From CAMYJH01 sp041589735 (GTDB taxonomy: Bacteria > Pseudomonadota > Gammaproteobacteria > HK1), in contig JBFHVA010000020.1 of the NCBI GenBank assembly GCA_041589735.1, positions 1 to 26,305 of the forward strand: a stretch of DNA of 26,305 bases, read 5' to 3'. Shown piece after piece: positions 1 to 6,012 of this stretch. Position 1 is the first letter of the stretch; each line of letters starts with the position of its first letter. The position numbers and the translations under genes are program-made. The notes below the pieces were generated by a model. That model saw only the letters and a program-made list of their open reading frames with translations, did not search any database and was not told the origin of the DNA.

Positions 1-60
1 CCGATTTCCGGCCGGCTGGGTTTGCCGCAGCGCCAAGGTGGCGGCGGAAAAGTCAGTAAA

Positions 61-106
61 TTCGCCCATGGGCGAAGCGCCCGACGGGCCGAAACCGCGC
101 TTCGGC
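61..106. repeat. Cluster of inverted repeats upstream of thiS
   Basis: A perfect 16-base palindrome, TTCGCCCATGGGCGAA, occupies 61-76. It is followed by GCCCG-A-CGGGC at about 80-90 and by GCCGAA/TTCGGC with a 7-base spacer at 88-106. The three overlap or abut, so they could form alternative stems in RNA. There is no T-run after them, so this is not a typical intrinsic terminator, and I see no THI-box (TPP riboswitch) sequence. The function is unknown; it may be the end of the upstream transcription unit or part of the thiS leader. Confidence 0.45.
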
Positions 107-149
107 GGACCCAGTTGATCTGAAAAATCGCGGGACTTAGGCTAGCCCC

Positions 150-350
150 ATGAACATTCGCCTCAATGGGGACCGCTACCCGGTGGATGAGGGCGCCACG
201 GTGGCTGCTCTGATCCACATCCTCGCCCTGCAGGGCCGCCGGATTGCGGTCGAGGTCAACGAGGAGGTTATCCCCAGGAGTCAGTACGCGGGACACCGGC
301 TTAAGGAAGGTGACCGCGTCGAGGTCGTTCACGCCATCGGCGGCGGTTGA
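150..350 (+). CDS. thiS: Sulfur carrier protein ThiS
   Basis: ThiS carries sulfur as a C-terminal thiocarboxylate for formation of the thiazole half of thiamine in the cytoplasm. The 66-residue product has the usual length, a ubiquitin-like pattern of short beta strands, and the required C-terminal Gly-Gly (it ends AIGGG). In the family the last glycine is adenylylated by ThiF and then thiolated. The next gene on the same strand, 28 bases downstream, is thiG, whose product uses ThiS as its sulfur donor, so the two are probably cotranscribed. The ATG at 150 is the only reasonable start. No thiF, thiO/thiH or thiE lies in the window, so the rest of the pathway must be elsewhere. Confidence 0.93.
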   Translation: MNIRLNGDRYPVDEGATVAALIHILALQGRRIAVEVNEEVIPRSQYAGHRLKEGDRVEVVHAIGGG

Positions 351-378
351 AGCCGTCTTGGGCAACTGGTAAAGCATT

Positions 379-1212
379 ATGTCTAGCACTGCTGAAGAGA
401 TCCGTAATCAGGCTTCTGCGGCCGAGCGCCGGGTTGATGGCCCGCTGATTGTTGCCGGCGTCAGCTATCGGTCGCGCCTGCTCGTGGGTACCGGCAAATA
501 CAAGGACTTCGAGGAAACGCGCCGTGCTATAGAGGCCAGCGGCGCAGAAATCGTCACCGTGGCCATTCGGCGTACCAACATCGGTCAGAAGTCCGATGAG
601 CCGAATCTGCTCGACTTTCTTGCACCCGATAAGTACACCATTCTTCCCAACACTGCCGGATGCTTCGACGCCAAATCTGCGGTACGCACCTGCCGATTGG
701 CGCGCGAGCTGCTCGACGGTCACGACCTGGTCAAGCTCGAGGTGCTCGGAGATGAAAAAACCTTGTTCCCTCACGTAACCGATACCCTCGTCGCAGCGGA
801 GGAGCTGATCAAGGACGGCTTCAAGGTGATGGTTTACACAAATGACGATCCGATCATCGCCAAGCGCCTCGAAGATATGGGTTGTGTCGCGGTCATGCCG
901 CTGGCTGCGCCAATTGGTTCGGGATTAGGTGTCCGCAATCCCTACAACATTCTCACAATCGTGGAGAATGCCAGTGTGCCAATTCTGGTGGATGCTGGCG
1001 TAGGCACAGCCTCCGATGCTGCCATTGCCATGGAGCTTGGCTGCGACGGCGTACTCATGAACACGGCCATCGCCCAGGCAAAGGATCCGGTGCTGATGGC
1101 GTCGGCGATGAAAAAAGCGATAGAGGCGGGACGAGAAGCGTTTTTAGCCGGCCGCATGCCTAGAAAACGCTACGCCAGCGCGTCTTCGCCTATCGACGGC
1201 ACCATTTTCTAA
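379..1212 (+). CDS. thiG: Thiazole synthase ThiG
   Basis: ThiG condenses deoxyxylulose 5-phosphate, dehydroglycine and ThiS thiocarboxylate into the thiazole phosphate of thiamine. The 277-residue product is a complete TIM barrel. Visible signatures are LLVGTGKYKDF (about 35-44), PNTAGC (90-95), the Schiff-base lysine Lys119 in LVKLEVLGD, PLAAPIGSGLGV (174-185) and the phosphate-binding stretch DAGVGTASDAA (205-215). It is slightly longer at the N terminus than many ThiG proteins; the ATG at 379 is used, but about 20 residues precede the first conserved strand. It follows thiS in the same direction, which matches its use of ThiS. A hairpin at 1223-1241 may end the unit. Confidence 0.95.
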   Translation: MSSTAEEIRNQASAAERRVDGPLIVAGVSYRSRLLVGTGKYKDFEETRRAIEASGAEIVTVAIRRTNIGQKSDEPNLLDFLAPDKYTILPNTAGCFDAKSAVRTCRLARELLDGHDLVKLEVLGDEKTLFPHVTDTLVAAEELIKDGFKVMVYTNDDPIIAKRLEDMGCVAVMPLAAPIGSGLGVRNPYNILTIVENASVPILVDAGVGTASDAAIAMELGCDGVLMNTAIAQAKDPVLMASAMKKAIEAGREAFLAGRMPRKRYASASSPIDGTIF

Positions 1213-1222
1213 TCCCCGGCGC

Positions 1223-1250
1223 TGCCCGCACCGCACGGGCATGCTTCTTA
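1223..1250 (+). terminator. Possible terminator after thiG
   Basis: TGCCCG (1223-1228) and CGGGCA (1236-1241) form a 6-bp GC-rich stem with a 7-base loop. It lies between the convergent ends of thiG (1212) and the metallohydrolase gene (1267). The downstream tract TGCTTCTTACC is only moderately T-rich, so termination is plausible but not certain. Confidence 0.4.
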
Positions 1251-1266
1251 CCTTGAGCTGACGGAA

Positions 1267-2181
1267 TCAGTCCTCAAGGTCGATGAGCATTCCTTCTCTC
1301 GAGACGTGACAGACCATGCTGGAGCCCCGGGCTTTGATCAGCTCTTGGGTTTGCCGGTGCATGGATTCGATCTGTTCATCGTCGTTGTTGGGATCGTGGC
1401 TGAACATAAACAAGTGCTTGACACCCGCGTCCATGGCGGAATTGACCGTGTCAATGAAGCACGAATGCCCCCAGCCTCGCTTGCGCGCATAGTCTTCCGG
1501 AGTGTACTGAGCATCGTGGATCAGCATGTGCACGTCGGTCATGAACTCGATATTGCGCGACTTGTCCTCTTGCTTCATGTCATCCAGAAGGGTCTGCTCA
1601 TCTTCGTCGAACTCCGCCTTGCGTTCCTCAATCGACTTATCGATGAATGAAAGCTCGTTGTCCGGTGCGTAAACTATGGATTTGCCGTTCACCTCCAGCC
1701 GGTAACCATAGGTGATGCCGGGATGGTGAAGGGTGAACGAGCTGATGGAGAGTTCACCTATTCGAATCGGCGCGGGATGCGGGGTGTGATAGGTCACGTC
1801 AGCGAGCCAGGTTTCCGTTTCCACAGGAAAGTAGGGCGCGGTCATCTGAGCAGCAAGGCGAGATTCGAGCTCCGACGGATGGTCGCCTGGACCGAAAATA
1901 TTGATTTTCCACCCCGGCATGAAAGCGGGCACGAAATAGGGAAGGCTTGAAATGTGATCCCAGTGATAGTGCGAGAGGATGATATTGATCTCTTGGATAT
2001 CGGACTGCTTCATCAGCTCGTTGCCGAGCGGAATGGCACCGGTGCCTGCGTCGAAGACGAGCACCCTGGAGCCGAGCCGGATCTCGACGCAGGGCGTATT
2101 CCCGCCGACGCGCATGTGGGTGCTGAAGGGCGCGGGATAGGATCCTCGCACGCCCCAGAAACGGACGTAATTGGAGCTCAT
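1267..2181 (-). CDS. Metallo-beta-lactamase-fold hydrolase (possible phosphodiesterase)
   Basis: This 304-residue cytoplasmic protein has the full metal-binding set of the metallo-beta-lactamase fold: HYHWDH at 71-76, His153 in LHHPG, Asp174 in YAPDNE, His222 in IHDAQYT, and His262 in FSHDP. The N-terminal FWGVRGSYPAP and the GGNTPCVEI strand resemble the branch that includes RNase Z-like and cyclic-nucleotide phosphodiesterase-like hydrolases. The substrate cannot be read from the sequence. The ATG at 2181 is chosen because it begins just before the conserved FWGVRGS strand; the frame stays open to 2367 only by running antiparallel into the upstream gene. It lies 8 bases after a receiver-domain gene on the same strand and is probably cotranscribed with it, so it may be an output partner of that protein. 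Confidence 0.82.
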   Translation of the reverse strand: MSSNYVRFWGVRGSYPAPFSTHMRVGGNTPCVEIRLGSRVLVFDAGTGAIPLGNELMKQSDIQEINIILSHYHWDHISSLPYFVPAFMPGWKINIFGPGDHPSELESRLAAQMTAPYFPVETETWLADVTYHTPHPAPIRIGELSISSFTLHHPGITYGYRLEVNGKSIVYAPDNELSFIDKSIEERKAEFDEDEQTLLDDMKQEDKSRNIEFMTDVHMLIHDAQYTPEDYARKRGWGHSCFIDTVNSAMDAGVKHLFMFSHDPNNDDEQIESMHRQTQELIKARGSSMVCHVSREGMLIDLED

Positions 2182-2189
2182 CGAGCGCC

Positions 2190-2594
2190 TTAATCTTGGT
2201 TGAGGATTTCCGCCCCGGTGTATTTGCAGATAATTTCGCGAATCTCTTGGGAACGCACTGGTTTTACCAGATACTCCTTCGCTCCCAGTTGTGCAGCGAG
2301 CGCACGATCCTGGGCATAATTCTTCGATGTGACCACGATCACCGGCGTGTTTTGATGGTGGGCCCAACTATTGAGCATCTTCAAGATACCCCAGCCATCT
2401 GTCTCGCGCATGATGATCCCCGTGAAAATCAGATCGGCTCCGTGAGACTCCAGATGTTTCAACGACTCCGAGGGAGACTGAAACACTTCCAGCTCCACGC
2501 GGAGGTTTTTGGCACTTCGTTCATACAGAGCTATCGCTGCCGCGCTGTCGTCGATGACCACAATTTTTGGCCGCCTGTCGGTCATCTCGCGCAC
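2190..2594 (-). CDS. Receiver-domain protein lacking the phosphoacceptor Asp
   Basis: This is a stand-alone CheY-like receiver of 134 residues with no output domain. Asp15-Asp16 (VIDDS), Thr89 (VVTSK) and the Lys111-Pro112 pair (LVKPV) match the receiver acidic pocket, switch Thr and conserved Lys. At the phosphorylation site, however, the protein reads ADLIFTGIIMRETDGWG, so the position of the usual Asp is Gly59. The codon is GGG (complement of 2418-2420). This suggests a pseudo-receiver that signals without Asp phosphorylation. The ATG at 2594 is given; the ATG at 2585 (MTDRRP) is equally plausible. The gene precedes the metallohydrolase by 8 bases on the same strand. Confidence 0.85.
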   Translation of the reverse strand: MREMTDRRPKIVVIDDSAAAIALYERSAKNLRVELEVFQSPSESLKHLESHGADLIFTGIIMRETDGWGILKMLNSWAHHQNTPVIVVTSKNYAQDRALAAQLGAKEYLVKPVRSQEIREIICKYTGAEILNQD

Positions 2595-2758
2595 GTCCGC
2601 CGCCGAATGAAGGCCCGATTTTTTTCCCTGCGCCTCTCGTACCGAGATAATTTAGCAGCTTTATCGGGGGCAGGTAACCGATTGCGTCGGCAGATCAGGA
2701 CTTTGCCACCTGCGGCCGGACTAGAGCCTGGGCACAATTTAAGCGCAGAGCGGGCGGC

Positions 2759-3466
2759 GTGAGCAGCGAGGGCCTTCCGGTAATAGGGCCGCGCCGCGGG
2801 ATCCGAAGCTTCATCCGCCGCGCCGGGCGCCTGACGCGGGCCCAGCGACGGGCCCTTCAGGCGCTTTGGCCCCACTACGGGGTGGACGTCCCCGCAGTTC
2901 GTGCTCCCGGCGCTATTTTCAGCCGCCCGGGGCCGCTCGTGCTGGAGATCGGATTCGGAATGGGTGACGCACTGGTTGCCATGGCTGTGGCGCACCCGGA
3001 GCGTAATTTTCTCGGTGTCGAGGTCTACCCGCCCGGGATCGGCAGCGCGCTGATGAAAATCCAGGCTCAATCGCTCGACAACGTGCGCCTCGTTCGAGCT
3101 GACGTCATGGACGTGCTGACGTTGTTTCAAAACGCAAGTTTGCAGGGTGTAATGGTGTTCTTTCCCGATCCCTGGCCCAAAAAGCGTCACCACAAACGAC
3201 GCCTCGTTAAGGGGCCCTTCGTCGATCTGGTGTGTGAAAAGCTCGAGGCTGGCGGCAAATTCGAGCTCGCTACCGACTGGGAGCCCTATGCCGTTGAAAT
3301 GCTTACCCTGATTGATTCCCACGATTGCTTCATAAACCTTGCGGGAAAAGGAAAATTCGCGCCGCGGCCGGCGCAGCGCCCGGCAACCAAGTTTCAGCGC
3401 CGGGGGGAGAGGCTTGGTCACGCCATATTTGACCTGATATTCGAACGCCGACGCTACACTTGCTGA
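2759..3466 (+). CDS. trmB: tRNA (guanine-N7-)-methyltransferase TrmB
   Basis: TrmB methylates N7 of G46 in the tRNA variable loop using S-adenosylmethionine. The 235-residue protein has the SAM-binding motif LEIGFGMGD (62-70), the acidic residue after the second strand in GVEVYPPG (Glu88), the family signature FFPDPWPKKRHHKRR (134-148), and the C-terminal ATDWEPYA (171-178). Its length is normal. It begins with GTG at 2759; no ATG lies nearer the conserved region. It is divergent from the receiver gene across about 165 bases. The neighbouring thiS-thiG is a common arrangement in gammaproteobacteria. Confidence 0.95.
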   Translation: MSSEGLPVIGPRRGIRSFIRRAGRLTRAQRRALQALWPHYGVDVPAVRAPGAIFSRPGPLVLEIGFGMGDALVAMAVAHPERNFLGVEVYPPGIGSALMKIQAQSLDNVRLVRADVMDVLTLFQNASLQGVMVFFPDPWPKKRHHKRRLVKGPFVDLVCEKLEAGGKFELATDWEPYAVEMLTLIDSHDCFINLAGKGKFAPRPAQRPATKFQRRGERLGHAIFDLIFERRRYTC

Positions 3467-3621
3467 GTGACGGTGAAGGCTGTCGAAACACAGATACATT
3501 TGCGTCTGGATAGTATCGCAGCCCAGCATGAGCACGGGGTTGCTCCTGGCCGCGGCGCCGCGTAAGCGTGTTTTACACGGACAATTGTTGTCTTGATTCA
3601 TTGATGGAAAAAGGCGGCAAA

Positions 3622-4440
3622 ATGGAAGCAGACGAGCTGATTCAATCGGTTATCGACATCAGCAAGCGCGCTGCCGATGTCGTCATGGACATTTACGCGA
3701 AGCCATTTAGGGTGCGCCATAAGCCGGACGCCTCGCCTCTCACCGATGCGGACGTGGCCTCGGATATGCTAATCAATCAGGCCCTTGCCGCACTCACCCC
3801 CGAACACCCGGTGCTCTCGGAGGAGTCCGAGTGTCCATCCTTTGAGCAGCGTTCAAAGTGGCGGCGCTACTGGCTGGTGGATCCACTGGACGGTACTCAG
3901 AATTTCGTGTCCCATCGCCGCGACTTCACCATTAACGTTGCGCTGGTCGACCAACATGTACCGGTGCTCGGAGTCATTTATGTGCCGGGCGATGACAGCT
4001 GCTATTACGCCCACGCAGGCGGCGGCGCATATCGGATCGATCACGAAGGAAAACCGCGGCGTCTGTGGGTGACGGCTAAGGCCGAGCAACCCATTCGAGT
4101 GGTGACCAGCCGCTCCAGACGCAACCCACTGACCGGAGCGTTCATCGAGAGTCTGGGTGAGGTTCGCATCGAGCGAGTGGGCAGCGCGCTCAAATCCTGC
4201 CGCGTGGCTGAAGGCGCCGCCGACGTCTATCCGGGCTTTAGCCGCACTTCGGAGTGGGACACCGCCGCGGCGCAGTGCATCGTTGAGGAGGCCGGCGGAA
4301 AGATGATCGATACCGACGGCAGGCCGCTGCGCTACAACACCCGTGCCGGGCTGAGAAACCCCGGTTTCCTTGCCATAGGGGACACCGGTCGGGACTGGAC
4401 GCGTCTATGTAAGAGGGGAGCCGGCAGCAGCGTGCGCTGA
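3622..4440 (+). CDS. cysQ: 3'(2'),5'-bisphosphate nucleotidase, CysQ type
   Basis: This is a member of the Mg-dependent, Li-sensitive inositol monophosphatase superfamily. CysQ removes the 3'-phosphate of PAP, a by-product of sulfate assimilation. Metal-ligand motifs are visible: Glu67-Glu68 (LSEES), DPLDGT at 87-92 and EWDTAAA at 211-217 (Asp213). RRDFTINVALVD and PVLGVIYVP after the DGT motif resemble CysQ more than SuhB. CysQ usually has Lys-Glu-Phe after DGT, here it is Gln-Asn-Phe, so a broader inositol or sugar phosphatase role is possible. The ATG at 3622 is preferred because AAGGCGG lies just upstream; another ATG at 3604 lacks a ribosome site. It stands alone, 155 bases after trmB. 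Length (272 residues) is slightly above E. coli CysQ. Confidence 0.82.
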   Translation: MEADELIQSVIDISKRAADVVMDIYAKPFRVRHKPDASPLTDADVASDMLINQALAALTPEHPVLSEESECPSFEQRSKWRRYWLVDPLDGTQNFVSHRRDFTINVALVDQHVPVLGVIYVPGDDSCYYAHAGGGAYRIDHEGKPRRLWVTAKAEQPIRVVTSRSRRNPLTGAFIESLGEVRIERVGSALKSCRVAEGAADVYPGFSRTSEWDTAAAQCIVEEAGGKMIDTDGRPLRYNTRAGLRNPGFLAIGDTGRDWTRLCKRGAGSSVR

Positions 4441-4479
4441 AAGCGTGGCGGGCCTAAAGAGGCGGGCAGGGCCCGGTCC

Positions 4480-4965
4480 TCAGTCGGGATCTTTCTCGCT
4501 GCGTCCGCGGAGATGCTCGGCCACATCCATGCGCTCAGGCTCGAACGCCCGTCGAAAAACTTCAAGGGTATTCTCAGGGCGCGCGCAGCCGCACATGAAC
4601 ACGTCCAATGCCGCATAACGGCGTTCGGGCCAGGTATGTATGCTGATGTGCGACTCCGCCAGGACCGCCACGCCGGAGACACCGCCGTTGGGAGTGAAGT
4701 GGTGCAAATGAACGTGCAGCAGGGTTGCACCCGATGCGGCGACCGCCTCGCGCAGCACAAACTCGATATGCTGAATATCGTCGAGCCGTTTGGCGCCACG
4801 CAGATCCAAGATCAGGTGGGTGCCCGCGTAGCGCACGCCGTCGCGTTCTATAAAGTAATCTTTTTGGGATACCGAATCCGGCACGTACCCGTGAACGCTG
4901 GAATGACTCTCGACCGGACGGGTCCCTGAGTCCATCCCCAATTCAGCGGAAGAGGTCGTCGCCAT
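4480..4965 (-). CDS. speD: S-adenosylmethionine decarboxylase proenzyme SpeD, short form
   Basis: SpeD decarboxylates SAM to supply aminopropyl groups for spermidine. It self-cleaves to make a pyruvoyl group. The 161-residue protein shows LAESHISIHTWPE at 102-114: cleavage is expected between Glu104 and Ser105, with His110 and Cys125 (FMCG) at the spacing known for the short class 1b enzymes. It is much shorter than the E. coli class 1a enzyme and has an extra N-terminal tail of about 35 residues. The ATG at 4965 is chosen because GGGGAG precedes it at good spacing; the frame extends to a TTG at 5088 but without support. No spermidine synthase gene is adjacent. It is convergent with cysQ and divergent from lapG. 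Confidence 0.9.
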   Translation of the reverse strand: MATTSSAELGMDSGTRPVESHSSVHGYVPDSVSQKDYFIERDGVRYAGTHLILDLRGAKRLDDIQHIEFVLREAVAASGATLLHVHLHHFTPNGGVSGVAVLAESHISIHTWPERRYAALDVFMCGCARPENTLEVFRRAFEPERMDVAEHLRGRSEKDPD

Positions 4966-5276
4966 GAGCGTCTCCCCGTAAACCAGCAGATGAACGATAT
5001 GAGGTGCGGCATTATCCGCATTCTGGGCATGAACGCAACGTGCGAGTCTTGTCCGCGCCCCATCGCCATTGTTCAGAAAATATAGCAAGCCAAAGGACCC
5101 CGTCTACTTGAGAGCATCAAGCGAGACAGGGCGGCGCGGAGTGCACCCGATTCGCAAACCTCTGGTTGTACCGCCAGAGGACGTACCCTAGGATCGCGCC
5201 GGGTAGCGGTGGCCGGGGAGGCAGCCGACTGCACCCATTGTCTAGTCGAAGCTCGCAACAAGCAGGCACGCCACCG
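4966..5276. promoter_or_regulatory. Divergent region between speD and lapG
   Basis: This 311-base gap must hold the promoters of both divergent genes. I see no convincing gene in it. A hairpin, CCTCTGG/CCAGAGG with an 8-base loop, spans 5159-5180. For the plus strand, TTGTAC (5166-5171) and TAGGAT (5189-5194) are 17 bases apart and form a weak sigma-70-like candidate for lapG; the hairpin overlaps its -35 side, which could suit an operator. For speD, TATATT on the minus strand near 5081-5086 is a possible -10 without a clear -35. All are sequence matches only. Confidence 0.35.
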
Positions 5277-5990
5277 ATGCCCGAAAATTCGGAACTTCAC
5301 CGACGCCGCCACGCTCCGGACCTCCGGCAAGTCAGCGCAATAGCCCTCGGTCTTCTATTGTTAGTCGGTGAGAGCGGCGCCCTGGCACAGCTCAGCCGGC
5401 TTAGCGACGAGGTAATTCGCAGCTTCCAAATGACCTATGGTAGAGAGGCAACGCAACGCCTGATTGACTGGCAGGAAGTCATGCAGACAAAGGTGGCCAG
5501 CACGGAAGAATTGAAGCGCAAGGCGGCGAACGATTTCTTCAACCAGATACCGTGGCTTACGGATGACGAGCACTGGGGCCAGGCGGACTACTGGGCGACA
5601 CCGCTGGAAATGATTGGCACCAACGGCGGCGACTGCGAAGATTATTCCATCAGCAAATATTTCACTCTTCTCGAGCTAAAGGTGCCCAAGGAGCGTCTAC
5701 TCATTACTTATGTGCGTGCGCCCGCCCTCAATCAGACTCACATGGTGCTGGCTTACTATCCCACGCCGGACGCGGACCCGCTGATTCTCGACAACTACAA
5801 CCAGACGATTATGCGCGGCTCCGAGCGAACTGATTTGATACCGGTTTACAGCTTCAACGGAGACGGGCTCTGGCTCGCGGTGCAGCGCTCGCTCGGGCGG
5901 CGAGTCAGCGACTCTTCCACCCTCGCCCAGTGGCGCGGCCTGCTGAAGCGCATGGAAAAAGAGGGTCTGATCGAGAACAAATCCGGATGA
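5277..5990 (+). CDS. lapG: LapG-type periplasmic transglutaminase-like cysteine protease
   Basis: LapG is a calcium-dependent periplasmic protease that cuts the N-terminal region of large biofilm adhesins such as LapA, releasing cells from surfaces. The product has 237 residues. A signal-like hydrophobic stretch occupies 20-35 with a likely cleavage after Ala-Leu-Ala (35-37). The catalytic triad of the family is visible: Cys120 in GGDCEDYS, His155 in QTHMVLAY and Asp172 in ILDNYN. The start at 5277 (ATG) places the signal peptide near the N terminus; the frame is open further upstream but adds an unlikely tail. It precedes a lapD-type gene by 22 bases on the same strand, the classical partner that sequesters LapG. 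No adhesin or type I secretion gene lies in the window. Confidence 0.9.
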   Translation: MPENSELHRRRHAPDLRQVSAIALGLLLLVGESGALAQLSRLSDEVIRSFQMTYGREATQRLIDWQEVMQTKVASTEELKRKAANDFFNQIPWLTDDEHWGQADYWATPLEMIGTNGGDCEDYSISKYFTLLELKVPKERLLITYVRAPALNQTHMVLAYYPTPDADPLILDNYNQTIMRGSERTDLIPVYSFNGDGLWLAVQRSLGRRVSDSSTLAQWRGLLKRMEKEGLIENKSG

Positions 5991-6012
5991 TGCTCCTACG
6001 ACGGCGCGGGGC

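Noticed and set aside
1..123. Open frames running from the left edge on the plus strand (to stops at 118 and 123), and a minus-strand frame starting at 69 (MGEFTDFSAATL)
   Set aside because: Several frames are open over this short GC-rich stretch and none shows a recognisable protein, so the upstream gene cannot be called.
2582..3601. Long minus-strand open frame of 339 codons opposite trmB
   Set aside because: It is antisense to trmB, whose motifs are unmistakable, and its translation is low-complexity with no recognisable domain.
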